Made by a program: the position numbers and the translations under genes. This document shows positions 43,659 to 52,548 of a stretch of 64,000 bases of DNA, in pieces (within the stretch, counting starts at the first letter, position 1; the number at the start of each line of letters is the position of its first letter). Origin of the DNA: an uncultured Clostridia bacterium (lineage in GTDB: Bacteria > Bacillota > Clostridia > Oscillospirales > Ruminococcaceae); NCBI GenBank assembly GCA_945923775.1, contig CAMELR010000002.1, positions 69,837 to 133,836 of the forward strand. The letters are read 5' to 3'. Below the pieces are notes generated by a model that had not been told where the DNA came from, ran no database searches, and was given only the letters and a program-made list of their open reading frames with translations.

Positions 43659-46031
43659 TCAAGCAGTTTTCTTAGAACGCTTTTCCTGTACCCAGATCCA
43701 AATCGGACCAGCCAGGCATACGGAGCTGTAGAAGCCTACGAGCATACCGATAGCAAGCGGAATGGAGAAGGTGAGTATCGAGGTGGTACCCATGAGGGCG
43801 CACACGATAGAAACGGAAACCATAGCGCATACGGTTGTTGCCGTGGTGATGATGGAACGCGGCATAGTCTGGTTGATCGAGAGATTAACGAGCTGTGTGT
43901 CAGTAAGCTTTGCGCCGTATTTAGCACGGTTCTCACGCAGACGGTCGTAGATGATGATCGTGTTGTTGATGGAGTAACCGAGCAGAGTCAGGATAACCGC
44001 CATGAAGTTGGAATCCAGGGTCATTCCGCCGAACACGTAAACCGCGTAGGTGATCGCTACGTCGTGCAGCAGGCAGATGATAGCGATGATACCAGCGGAG
44101 AGACCGCCGATCTTCTGGAATCTGAACGCGATGTAAACTGCGAGCAGAATAAACGCAGCAACTACCGCAACAAGGCAGGATACGAAGAACGAAGAACCGG
44201 AGGACGCGCTTACGTTTGTAGTGTCGATGTTCTCAACTGCGTTGTCGGGGAGTGCGCCTTCAACTGCCGCGTTGATGGAGTTGAGCATTTCATCGTCCAT
44301 CTTTTCGTCAGCTGCGAAGGAGACAATCATTGTGTTAAGACCGCCGGTGAAGCTTGTACCGGTTGTAACGGTAACTTCCGGAACATTGCCGATCTCCGCG
44401 ATAGCGGACTTAACAGTGTTCATCTCAGCGTCGCCGATCTCGCCGGAGTAGCTGTAGGTCAGCATGGAGCCGCCCTTGAATCGGATATCGACCTTAACGC
44501 CGAGAATGAACGTGCAGATGATAGTCAGCACGATGATCGAAGAGGAGATGATAACAAAGATCTTTCTCTTGGATACGAAGTCCTTACCTACATTTGTGGG
44601 AACAGCAGGAGCGGGAGCTGCGGCTGCTTCAGCGGCTGTAGGAGTTACTGCCTTCTTCTCGCCGCCGTAGAGCCAGGGCTTCTTGAAGCACTTGAAGCGG
44701 GAGAGCGAAGTGGTCATCATTCTGGTTGCCCAGCAAGCCATGATGAAGTTCATGATAACGCCGACAAGCAGAGTGAAGCCGAATGAGAATATTGTACCAT
44801 CAGTGGAAGCGCCGAATGCAGTACCGAATACGAGCATAAGGATAACTGCCACGATGATTACGGTCAGGTTGGAGTCCAGGATAGCCGTAAAGCCGCGCTG
44901 GAAGCCGTTCTTGATCGCGCCGTCGATGGTTCTGCCGGCCTTGAGCTCCTCGCGGATACGCTCTGCGGAAAGCACGTTGCCGTCAACGCCCATGCCGACG
45001 GAGAGGATAATACCCGCAATACCCGGGATAGTGAGGGTGCTGCTCGCGTTGAATCCGAAGAATCCGGTAACAGCGGCGAACATACCCGCAATCTGACCAG
45101 CAAGCGCGATAACAGCGACAACGCCGGGCAGACGGTAGTAAGCTATCATGAATATCGAGATAACGATGAATGCGATAACGCCTGCAATACCCATTGCGTC
45201 ACGCGCGCCGGTACCGAGTATCGGGGAGATAGTGGACAGGTTCTTTATCTCGAGCTTGAACGGGAGCGAACCGCCGTTGATCATGTTAGCGAGCTTCTTT
45301 GCGTCCTCAAGGCCTTCGTCGCCGTTGAAGCTGCCGGAGATCTGCGCGCTGCCGTCGGAGATTACCGCGCTTACTGTAGGAGCGCTGATCTCCTCGTCGT
45401 CCATCCAAATGGAGATTCTTCCGCCGGTTTCCTTAGCGGTGGCTGTAGCGTTCTTGAACGCTTCCTTGCCGCTGTCGTTGAGCTGGAGGTGTACAAAGTA
45501 GCTGTCAGAAACGCTGTCGGTGTCTCTGCCGACCTGAGCCTTGTCAACGTCCTTACCAGTGAGGACGAGTTCCAGATCCTCGTAGGTCTGACCCTCCTGG
45601 AGGTCACCGCTGTAGCCCATGCGGAAGCTCAGCATTGCGGTCGCACCGATCTCCTTGACTGCTTCCTCGGGATCGAAGCTGGTGTCGTCAGCCTGCCACG
45701 GGAAACGAACGATGATGTTGTTCGCCGCAAGGTCTGTGAATACTTCGTAGTCGTTGATGTTCTGGCTGACCAGTCGGGTCTCGATGATCGACTTCGCCGC
45801 GTTCAGGTCGTCCTGTGTGATGGTGGACGTGTCGTAGTCGTCCGGGGCGCCGAATGTTACGTTTACGCCGCCGCGGATATCAATACCCCATCTGATATCG
45901 TCGATGCCAGCGATGATCGTGGTTTCGTTATCTCCGTAGCGGGTGCTTATGCCCAGCGTGGAGAGAAGTGCAAACGCGATGATCAGTATGGCAACAACGA
46001 AGAAAACGGGTTTTCCTATTCTTTTCTTCAA
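43659..46031 (-). CDS. secDF: SecDF fused protein-export membrane protein (790 aa)
   Basis: A proton-driven accessory to the Sec channel that helps pull secreted proteins outward. SecD and SecF, separate in many bacteria, form one chain: the SecD half has DIRGGVNVTFG and the GIAGIILSVGMGVDGNVLSAE channel, and the SecF half has IRFKGGSMLTYSYSGE and RLRENRAKYG. An Ala/Pro linker (about 480-500) joins them. Twelve membrane segments are expected. The start is TTG 46031, 6 bases after GGAGTGAGC; further upstream codons lack a binding site. The gene has its own consensus promoter. Confidence 0.95.
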   Translation of the reverse strand: MKKRIGKPVFFVVAILIIAFALLSTLGISTRYGDNETTIIAGIDDIRWGIDIRGGVNVTFGAPDDYDTSTITQDDLNAAKSIIETRLVSQNINDYEVFTDLAANNIIVRFPWQADDTSFDPEEAVKEIGATAMLSFRMGYSGDLQEGQTYEDLELVLTGKDVDKAQVGRDTDSVSDSYFVHLQLNDSGKEAFKNATATAKETGGRISIWMDDEEISAPTVSAVISDGSAQISGSFNGDEGLEDAKKLANMINGGSLPFKLEIKNLSTISPILGTGARDAMGIAGVIAFIVISIFMIAYYRLPGVVAVIALAGQIAGMFAAVTGFFGFNASSTLTIPGIAGIILSVGMGVDGNVLSAERIREELKAGRTIDGAIKNGFQRGFTAILDSNLTVIIVAVILMLVFGTAFGASTDGTIFSFGFTLLVGVIMNFIMACWATRMMTTSLSRFKCFKKPWLYGGEKKAVTPTAAEAAAAPAPAVPTNVGKDFVSKRKIFVIISSSIIVLTIICTFILGVKVDIRFKGGSMLTYSYSGEIGDAEMNTVKSAIAEIGNVPEVTVTTGTSFTGGLNTMIVSFAADEKMDDEMLNSINAAVEGALPDNAVENIDTTNVSASSGSSFFVSCLVAVVAAFILLAVYIAFRFQKIGGLSAGIIAIICLLHDVAITYAVYVFGGMTLDSNFMAVILTLLGYSINNTIIIYDRLRENRAKYGAKLTDTQLVNLSINQTMPRSIITTATTVCAMVSVSIVCALMGTTSILTFSIPLAIGMLVGFYSSVCLAGPIWIWVQEKRSKKTA

Positions 46032-46101
46032 ATGTAGCTCACTCCATTTCACTTGTCGGCAGGTAAGAGTATACTGCCGCAATTTAAAATCATACTATTC
46101 T

Positions 46102-46130
46102 ATTATAATATAAAACCGGAAATTAGTCAA
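46102..46130 (-). promoter_or_regulatory. Sigma-A promoter of secDF
   Basis: On the minus strand TTGACT (46130-46125), a 17-base spacer and TATAAT (46107-46102), 71 bases before the TTG start. A strong, near-consensus promoter. Confidence 0.88.
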
Positions 46131-46172
46131 TAGCTAAAAGCAGGAAGCGGGAAGATTTCTGCAAAAAAACGC

Positions 46173-46754
46173 CTATTTATACATGATATTTTCCTTGTTG
46201 AATTTACCATTGAATCCAACGTACCACCCGAGCTGCGTAACTACCGGGATAATAGCGTAGTACACGAGCATCAGCGCCGGAAACAGCGCGGACAGGCTGT
46301 CTATCTGGCGGTAGTCGGTGTGCTCCCACGCCATCGTTGGGATATCGGGCTGCGGTATGAAGGTCTGTATGAATGGGTAGGCGCTTCCGCTGATGAACCG
46401 GTACGCGAAAAGAGTATCCTGCTCCGGGAAGAACAGCTTGTTCAGCAGCAGGACGAGCGTCGGTAGTGCAGCAATCACATACATGATAACACCAAGGTAT
46501 ATCCAGCGGTGTTTTAACGGAGCGTCAACGCGGTGGTTCTTGACAAGGCTGCGTTCTCTTGCGCCGTCCTTCCATGCGACTGTAAAGATGAGCATGTAGA
46601 AAATGAGAGTTCCGCAGATTATGGACAGAATGTTGAATACGATGTTCCCGCCGAACATGGAGAGCGCCATCGTCATGAACATGCAGAGGATATTTCCGAG
46701 GATAATGTAGCCTATCCCCTTCAATAAAAGAATATAAAATGGCTGTCGTTTCAT
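46173..46754 (-). CDS. Hypothetical integral membrane protein (193 aa)
   Basis: Four hydrophobic segments at about 8-28, 35-58, 88-108 and 160-182, joined by short charged loops; the segment after the third contains a Phe-rich extracytoplasmic loop. GAAAGGAATCCAC precedes ATG 46754. It is transcribed toward secDF but separated from it by the secDF promoter. I do not recognise the family and no conserved residues point to a function. Confidence 0.6.
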   Translation of the reverse strand: MKRQPFYILLLKGIGYIILGNILCMFMTMALSMFGGNIVFNILSIICGTLIFYMLIFTVAWKDGARERSLVKNHRVDAPLKHRWIYLGVIMYVIAALPTLVLLLNKLFFPEQDTLFAYRFISGSAYPFIQTFIPQPDIPTMAWEHTDYRQIDSLSALFPALMLVYYAIIPVVTQLGWYVGFNGKFNKENIMYK

Positions 46755-46845
46755 GTGGATTCCTTTCAGAAGTTTCCAGGGGTAATTCTCTGCCGGGGTG
46801 GGATACTAATTTCCGACAATGGTATCACAGAATCGGAGGTAAACC

Positions 46846-47289
46846 ATGAGTAATTTCAGAAACAGGCAGAGCGCCGAGATACTCGGCAGCGTATACAAGA
46901 ACGCAGAAATGGCATACGAGGCGTCCGGGGAGGTGCTTAAGCACTGCGCCAACCGCAAGCTTGCCGGGGAGATATCGGCTCAGCGCGACCGCTACCGTGA
47001 CGTTGCAGCGCAGGCGCGCACCGAGATAGTCCGCCGCGGAGGCGTTCCGAAGGAATACTCCGGCTACGCCAAGATGATGTCCCGCATGGGGATCGCAATG
47101 AAAACGGCGAACAACCGCAGCAGCAAGAACATCGCAAGCCTGATGATACGCGGAACCACGATGGGCATAATCGACATGCAGCACGCAGTCAACTGTTCCC
47201 AGGGGGCGGAGAACCGCATACGCAGCGACGCGCAGGATCTTCTGCGCCGCGAGCAGGATTTCTGCGACCATCTCAAGAGTTACCTGTGA
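46846..47289 (+). CDS. Hypothetical all-helical protein, ferritin-like fold suspected (147 aa)
   Basis: The protein is predicted almost entirely helical, with four long amphipathic helices (about 5-35, 42-65, 75-110, 115-145) and no membrane segment. The spacing recalls four-helix-bundle DUF2383-type proteins, with ERRs placed like NAEMAYEASG, then RDRYRDVAAQARTEI, and SLMIRGTTMGIIDM. No clear E-x2-H iron-binding pairs were found, so metal binding is unlikely. AATCGGAGGTAAACC precedes ATG 46846. It is a lone plus-strand gene amid minus-strand ones. Confidence 0.65.
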   Translation: MSNFRNRQSAEILGSVYKNAEMAYEASGEVLKHCANRKLAGEISAQRDRYRDVAAQARTEIVRRGGVPKEYSGYAKMMSRMGIAMKTANNRSSKNIASLMIRGTTMGIIDMQHAVNCSQGAENRIRSDAQDLLRREQDFCDHLKSYL

Positions 47290-47385
47290 GCGCCCGGCAG
47301 ACATATCCGGAGCGTATCCCCTGCGATGTGGAGGCGGCGCGTTCCCGCGGGGAGCGGCGCACCCCGGTCAGCGGAGGTCAGCCGG

Positions 47386-48342
47386 TCAGCTCCCCTGCCA
47401 GTCGGGATTGACTACGTTGCCGTTGATGATGTTTTCGTAGACTATGCGGGCGCGCTCGCGCTGCTCGGCGGTTTTTTCGTTGTTGCCCATCATGTTTTCA
47501 AAAGTATCCCGGAGGTACAGACCCACGGTATCTGGGCAGCTTTTCCAGCGTGCTTCGTCCACGAATCCGGTGGTGTTGAGCTGTAGACCGCAGCCGTCGT
47601 ACAGCACGGCGTCCGGGAACTCCTCGCTGAAATCGGTGAAGAACTGGATAATCTGACCGTCTGCTTCTTCGGCGGCGGCCTCTTCGGTCTCGCCGGAAGC
47701 CGCGATGCGGTTGATGAGCGTGATTATTCCCTCGTCCGTGAGGTAAAGCTGGCTGTCGCCGGAGAAAAGCTCCGCGGAGAACTTTTCGTTCTGCGCGTCG
47801 GTGTATTCAGAGTAGCCGCCCTCAGTGGAAAGGTCGATGAAGTTCACGCCGACATGCACCTTGCCGTTGCCGTCGAAATCGGGGCAGTAGCGCTCGAGGG
47901 CTACCTCGATGTCGTGGGTCTTTGCATAAATACCGCTGGAGCCAGTCGTTGATATCGCAAGGACATAGAGGTCTTTTTTCTCGCGGGTGACGGTCTGTAT
48001 GGTCATGAATGTGAGCATGGCTACGGTGAATATTATACCGATGAGCCGCCACTTGTAGTGATAGAAGAAATTCTCTACGGCTTTCGCGCCGGTGGGCTTT
48101 TCGAACTTCGGCGGCTCGTCCTCGGGAATCTCATCGCTTTCTTCAATGATACCCTGGCGGAGTTTCAGAAGCTCCGCCTTTTCGCGCTGCTGGCGCTGCT
48201 GCTCCTCTATTTCGCGGCGGACTTCCGCCATAGGGTCGCGCTGCTTTTTGCGTATCGGGCGGGGAGCGGTGCCGTCGTCCTCGGCGAGAATGCTCTTGTA
48301 CTGGGATTCTTTTTCGGTGTTGTTTTCGTTGTTTTCTGGCAT
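47386..48342 (-). CDS. Hypothetical single-pass membrane protein (318 aa)
   Basis: A charged, Glu/Gln/Arg-rich cytoplasmic N-terminal region (1-95, coiled-coil-like around EEQQRQQREKAELLK) is followed by one membrane helix (about 99-118) and a soluble extracytoplasmic domain (about 125-318). No signal peptidase site or catalytic motif is evident. AACAGGAGAATAAA precedes ATG 48342. It is the last gene of a minus-strand run that starts at 49157. Bases 47366-47390 hold GGTCAGC three times in a row. Family unrecognised. Confidence 0.65.
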   Translation of the reverse strand: MPENNENNTEKESQYKSILAEDDGTAPRPIRKKQRDPMAEVRREIEEQQRQQREKAELLKLRQGIIEESDEIPEDEPPKFEKPTGAKAVENFFYHYKWRLIGIIFTVAMLTFMTIQTVTREKKDLYVLAISTTGSSGIYAKTHDIEVALERYCPDFDGNGKVHVGVNFIDLSTEGGYSEYTDAQNEKFSAELFSGDSQLYLTDEGIITLINRIAASGETEEAAAEEADGQIIQFFTDFSEEFPDAVLYDGCGLQLNTTGFVDEARWKSCPDTVGLYLRDTFENMMGNNEKTAEQRERARIVYENIINGNVVNPDWQGS

Positions 48343-48379
48343 TTTATTCTCCTGTTGGTACTTGGGGGGTAATTGTTCG

Positions 48380-48772
48380 TCAGCTTTCGGAGCGTCCGTA
48401 TTTCCTTACAAGGTGAGTTGCCGGGGTGACAGTCAGGCATATCGCGAGGTATATCACGAAATAAATCATGAAGCCTCCTGCCTCAGAGCCGAACACCGCG
48501 CCTGTCGAAATAAGAAACGCGAGCGGCGGGAACAGCGCGGTGAACCATCTGCGGTGTAAGTCCCACCCGGCAAAAATGGCGGCGGCAAGGCAGAACGCGG
48601 GGTCCAGCGCGAAGAAAAGCGCGATACAAGCCATCATTCCCGCAGTAGACGAGGCGTTCCCGACTATCAGAGCCGGAATTAGAAGCATTACTACAAGGCT
48701 CGCCGCAAGCGCGGAGGCTGTGATGATCATATCGCGCCTGTGGGCTTTGATGAACGCGAGTATTTCAGACAT
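48380..48772 (-). CDS. Small membrane protein, paralog of its upstream neighbour (130 aa)
   Basis: Four hydrophobic segments. It aligns from end to end with the 130-residue product of the gene just upstream: FIKAHRRDMIITASALAASL against FFRRHRRGIITTTAVLAFDV, and AGWDLHRRWFTAL against TGRDLKRRCHIAV. Its ATG lies in the upstream stop region (ATGTCTGA, 8-base overlap), so it is translationally coupled. Tandem duplication is the simplest origin. Function unknown. Confidence 0.7.
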   Translation of the reverse strand: MSEILAFIKAHRRDMIITASALAASLVVMLLIPALIVGNASSTAGMMACIALFFALDPAFCLAAAIFAGWDLHRRWFTALFPPLAFLISTGAVFGSEAGGFMIYFVIYLAICLTVTPATHLVRKYGRSES

Positions 48773-49157
48773 TGTGTTTCTCCTGCTTTTCGGCTTTGAT
48801 TTTGCAGCGTTTCATTATTATCAGCGTGATTATCAATGATAAAAGCTCTATCGCGATGAACATAAGCCAGCCGGACGGAAACTTGATTTCTCCTATTATA
48901 CAGAATAGCACCTGCAAAACGGCGATATGGCATCTCCTTTTTAGGTCGCGTCCGGTATAGATTCCGACAGCAAGGAATATCGCGGGAAAGATCACAAAAG
49001 TCAGCGGAACTACGATAAAAAAGCGGGTATTGAAGTCCTCGATATTTGCTATGAGCGGGTAGACAACCAGTAACATAACGACATCAAAGGCAAGAACTGC
49101 CGTGGTCGTTATGATACCGCGCCGGTGCCTCCTGAAAAACGCTGTCAGCTTATGCAT
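48765..49157 (-). CDS. Small membrane protein, first of a tandem pair (130 aa)
   Basis: Four hydrophobic segments with a positively charged cytoplasmic start (FFRRHRR) and tail (KRCKIKAEKQEKH). The start is ATG 49157 after GAGGGCAACGAT, rather than the one at 49181. Its downstream partner has the same length and pattern. Family unrecognised. Confidence 0.7.
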   Translation of the reverse strand: MHKLTAFFRRHRRGIITTTAVLAFDVVMLLVVYPLIANIEDFNTRFFIVVPLTFVIFPAIFLAVGIYTGRDLKRRCHIAVLQVLFCIIGEIKFPSGWLMFIAIELLSLIITLIIMKRCKIKAEKQEKHNV

Positions 49158-49220
49158 ATCGTTGCCCTCTGCACGGCGCATTATACCGCTAATTATGGCG
49201 GCGAATCACGCGCAATAAAT

Positions 49221-49253
49221 CATAAAGCCGCAGAATAGCTTTGCGGCTTTATG
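49221..49253 (-). terminator. Hairpin ending the ftsE-to-lysS run
   Basis: CATAAAGCCGCA (49221-49232) pairs perfectly with TGCGGCTTTATG (49242-49253) over a 9-base loop, 17 bases past the lysS stop. The T-rich side is interrupted (ATTTATT), so it may be moderate. Confidence 0.7.
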
Positions 49254-49269
49254 TTCGTATTCTGATGAA

Positions 49270-50790
49270 TTACTTCTCAGGCTTCATCGTCGGGAAGAGC
49301 AGAACGTCGCGAATGCTTGCGGAGTCAGTCAGCAGCATAACGAGACGGTCGAAGCCGAATCCCAGACCGCCTGTCGGGGGCAGACCGTATTCCAGAGCGG
49401 TGATGAAGTCCTCGTCGACCTGGGCGTCGTTGCCGCCCTGAGCGCGCTTTGCAGCTACCTGCTTTACGAAACGCTCCTTCTGGTCGATCGGATCGTTCAG
49501 CTCAGAGAATGCGTTACCGAACTCGGTGCCGTTCATGAAGTACTCGAAACGCTCGGTGAATGCCGGGAAATCAGGCTTTCTCTTTGCGAGCGGCGAGTTC
49601 TCAACGGGATAATCGTAGATTATTGTCGGCTGAATGAGGTTTTCCTCAACGAACGCCTCGAAGAACGCGATGAGCACGTGACCCTTTGTGGAGTTCTCGT
49701 CCAGCTCGTCGTCAACGTGGTGCTCCTTTGCGCAGGCTCTTGCGGCTGCGTCGTCAGCCCAGCTATAGTAGTCAACGCCGGCGTACTTCTTTACTGCGTC
49801 GATCATGGTGAGGCGCTCCCAGGGCTTGCCTACTGCGATCTCCTTGCCCTGATAGGTAACTGTGTCGGTGCCGCATACATTCAGGGTAACTGTGCGGTAA
49901 AGCTCTTCGATGAGATCCATCATGCCGTAGTAATCGGTATATGCCTGATACATCTCGATGGAGGTGAACTCAGGGTTGTGGGTAGCGTCCATGCCCTCGT
50001 TGCGGAAGATCCTGCCGACTTCGTATACCTTGTCGAAGCCGCCTACTATCAGTCTCTTTAAGTAAAGCTCGGTCTCGATTCGCATATACATGTCGATATC
50101 AAGCGCGTTGTGGTGGGTCTTGAACGGACGTGCAGCAGCGCCTATCTCCAGCGGGAGGAGCGTAGGTGTGTCAACTTCGAGGTAGCCGCGGCTGTCGAGG
50201 AAGTTGCGTATCTCGCGGAGTATTCTGGAGCGCTTTACGAATGTATCCTTGTTCTCGGGGTTTGCGATGAGGTCGAGGTAACGCTTTCTGTAGCGCTCTT
50301 CCTTGTCCTTCAGACCGTGCCACTTCTCAGGCAGGGGCAGCAGGGACTTGGAAAGCAGTGTGATCTCCTTCGCGTGAACGGAGATCTCGCCCATCTTGGT
50401 GCGGAATACCGTGCCCTTGATACCAACGATATCGCCGAGGTCCCACTTCTTGAATTCAGCGTAGGTGTCCTCGCCAACGTCGTCCTTTCTTACATATATC
50501 TGCATTCTGTCGGAGCCGTCGCGCAGGTCGATGAAGCTTGCCTTGCCCATGATACGGCGGGTCATCATTCTGCCTGCTACTGCCACGTCGGAGTTTTCAA
50601 GCTCCTCGAAGCGGTCGCGGATCTCCTTGTTGGTGATAGTCACCGGGAACTTTGTGATGGTGTAGGGGTCCTTGCCCGCCGCCTTGAGCGCTGCGAGCTT
50701 CTCGAGGCGTACACGGTGCTGCTCGTCGAGCTGCTCCGCTGTCATTTCCTCGTTTTCGGTCTGGGGGTTCTGTACGTTTTCGTCTGCCAT
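49270..50790 (-). CDS. lysS: Lysyl-tRNA synthetase, class II (506 aa)
   Basis: Charges tRNA-Lys. The anticodon-binding OB domain (about 60-165) and class II core are present: motif 2 RNEGMDATHNPEFTSIE and motif 3 GGLGFGFDRLVMLLT. The start is ATG 50790; AGGAGGAAGAATAAA overlaps the greA stop. It is 4 bases downstream of greA, as is common in Bacillota. Confidence 0.98.
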   Translation of the reverse strand: MADENVQNPQTENEEMTAEQLDEQHRVRLEKLAALKAAGKDPYTITKFPVTITNKEIRDRFEELENSDVAVAGRMMTRRIMGKASFIDLRDGSDRMQIYVRKDDVGEDTYAEFKKWDLGDIVGIKGTVFRTKMGEISVHAKEITLLSKSLLPLPEKWHGLKDKEERYRKRYLDLIANPENKDTFVKRSRILREIRNFLDSRGYLEVDTPTLLPLEIGAAARPFKTHHNALDIDMYMRIETELYLKRLIVGGFDKVYEVGRIFRNEGMDATHNPEFTSIEMYQAYTDYYGMMDLIEELYRTVTLNVCGTDTVTYQGKEIAVGKPWERLTMIDAVKKYAGVDYYSWADDAAARACAKEHHVDDELDENSTKGHVLIAFFEAFVEENLIQPTIIYDYPVENSPLAKRKPDFPAFTERFEYFMNGTEFGNAFSELNDPIDQKERFVKQVAAKRAQGGNDAQVDEDFITALEYGLPPTGGLGFGFDRLVMLLTDSASIRDVLLFPTMKPEK

Positions 50791-50794
50791 TATT

Positions 50795-51283
50795 TTATTC
50801 TTCCTCCTTCTTGGTGATGTTGAGTATCTTGAACTGTATCTCGCCTGAGGGAGCCTCGGCAGTAACAGTCTCGCCTACGGAATGACCGATGAGCGCCTTG
50901 CCTATCGGGGATTCGTCGGACATGTGACCCTTGTCGATGTTAGCTTCACTGGTGCCTACGATCTGGAATGTCATTTCCTCTTCCATCTCGATGTCAAGGA
51001 TAGTAACGATGTTGCCGATTCCGACCTTCTCGGTGGAGATCTCGTCGTCGTCGAGGATTATCGCATGTGCGAGAGTCTGCTCGATCTCTGCGATACGGGA
51101 CTCGATAAGACCCTGCTCGTTCTTTGCCTCATCGTACTCACTGTTCTCGGAAAGGTCGCCGAAGGAACGTGCCAGCTTTATCTTCTCGGCAATTTCGGGG
51201 CGGACTACGGTTTTGAGGTTTTCAAGCTCTGCCTCGAGCTTCTTAACGCCTGATTTTGTTAATTTTGTTAACGGCTTATTCAT
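50795..51283 (-). CDS. greA: Transcription elongation factor GreA (162 aa)
   Basis: Rescues backtracked RNA polymerase by stimulating transcript cleavage. The N-terminal coiled coil carries the acidic tip GDLSENSEYDEAKNEQGL, and the C-terminal FKBP-like domain has MSDESPIGKALIGHSVGE. TTTGGAGGACAACTATC precedes ATG 51283. A TATAAT-like -10 (about 51299-51305) just upstream might add a local promoter. Cotranscribed with lysS. Confidence 0.97.
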   Translation of the reverse strand: MNKPLTKLTKSGVKKLEAELENLKTVVRPEIAEKIKLARSFGDLSENSEYDEAKNEQGLIESRIAEIEQTLAHAIILDDDEISTEKVGIGNIVTILDIEMEEEMTFQIVGTSEANIDKGHMSDESPIGKALIGHSVGETVTAEAPSGEIQFKILNITKKEEE

Positions 51284-51326
51284 GATAGTTGTCCTCCAAA
51301 TATTATATACAGCATAGGCTGTGTAT

Positions 51327-52526
51327 TTACTGCAATTCAGCGGCGATCTTCGGGGTGAGCACCTCTATCGCCTTCTGGAGCTGGGAATCCGCGTCGTCGG
51401 AGATGTTTCCGGGGACTGCGCCTCCCGCAAGCTCTACGGAATAGTCCGGCTTGAGTCCGGTCTCGTTCCAGGTGCCGGATTTTGTGTATATCTTTCCGAC
51501 GGAGAGCGTCAGGGCGCTGCCGTCCGAAAATTCGTAGGTGTTCTGCATAACTCCCTTTCCGAAGGTCTGGGAGCCGACAATGAGCGCGCCCGCTTCATCA
51601 CGGAGCACCGCTGCGAAAAGCTCCGCCGCGGAAACAGTCCCGCCGTCGACCAGCACTGCTATCGGGAGTTCCACGGAATTCGTGGAGTCTGTCTCGATGA
51701 GGGTCTTGCGGCTGCCGTCGGAGTATTCCACCGTAGCGGCTATCGCGGACGGAACGAACTGGTTGAGTATGGGCTTCAGGGCGCTGACAACTCCGCCGGG
51801 ATTCTGGCGGACGTCTACGATAAGAGCCTTGGCGCCGACGGCGTTCATTGTTGTCATCGCGTTTGCGAACTGCTCGGCGGTCTTGGCATTGAAGCTGGTT
51901 ATCTGAATGTACCCGATGTTGTCGATCATTCGCGTGGAAACCGACTCTATCTCGAGCTGCTGGCGGACGAGGTTCACTGAAATGCTCTCGCCGTCGCGCA
52001 GAAGCTGGAGCGCGAGCCGTGTTCCGACCTCGCCCGAGAGACGCTCCATCGCCTGACCCTGCTGCATGGAGAGCAGGCTCTTTCCGTCGATGGCGGTGAT
52101 GATGTCGCCGGCAAGCACGCCGTTTAGTTCAGCGGAGCTTCCCTTGTAGACGGTGGTTATCTTGAGGTAGCCGCTGGTGTCCTCCTCCGCTTCGAAGCCC
52201 GCGCCGAGTATAACGCCCGACTGGGTCTGCTGAAGCTCGTAGTACGCCGAGGGGGCGATGTAGGAGGCGTATTTGTCGCCGATACCGGCGATGTAGCCGT
52301 TGATGGTGGCGTTTTCAAGGGAATCGTCGCTGACCGAGCCGATGTAGTTCTGCCGCACGGTAGTGTCGATCTCCCGGAGCTTTGCGTAAACGCCCTCGTA
52401 TTTCTCGGAGGTGCCGAGCTTTGAGTTGTAGATGTTCAGCGACACCGTCCATGTCAGTACGAACGTGATGGCACAGCCGATTGCGACAAGGCTTATCGCT
52501 ATGCCGAGTGATATCTTTTTATTCAA
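51327..52526 (-). CDS. ctpA: C-terminal processing peptidase, S41 family (399 aa)
   Basis: A membrane-anchored serine protease acting outside the membrane. An N-terminal membrane helix (about 6-30) is followed by a PDZ domain (about 100-185) and the S41 core with the catalytic Ser in GGTVSAAELFA and the general-base Lys in SQTFGKGVMQ. It lies just downstream of ftsEX; in Bacillota such CtpA-type proteases are often linked to cell-wall hydrolase control. The substrate here is unknown. Confidence 0.94.
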   Translation of the reverse strand: MNKKISLGIAISLVAIGCAITFVLTWTVSLNIYNSKLGTSEKYEGVYAKLREIDTTVRQNYIGSVSDDSLENATINGYIAGIGDKYASYIAPSAYYELQQTQSGVILGAGFEAEEDTSGYLKITTVYKGSSAELNGVLAGDIITAIDGKSLLSMQQGQAMERLSGEVGTRLALQLLRDGESISVNLVRQQLEIESVSTRMIDNIGYIQITSFNAKTAEQFANAMTTMNAVGAKALIVDVRQNPGGVVSALKPILNQFVPSAIAATVEYSDGSRKTLIETDSTNSVELPIAVLVDGGTVSAAELFAAVLRDEAGALIVGSQTFGKGVMQNTYEFSDGSALTLSVGKIYTKSGTWNETGLKPDYSVELAGGAVPGNISDDADSQLQKAIEVLTPKIAAELQ

Positions 52527-52548
52527 GGTGCTGTTCCTTTCTCAGACC

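Noticed and set aside
43634-46790. The 14-base match CCAGGGGTAATTCT at about 43637 and 46777, flanking secDF
   Set aside because: One copy is part of the secDF terminator, and no transposon ends or target duplication accompany the other; chance or a minor duplication is enough.
47366-47390. Three copies of GGTCAGC in a row
   Set aside because: Too short (7 bases, three copies) and partly coding to support a repeat array or a binding site.
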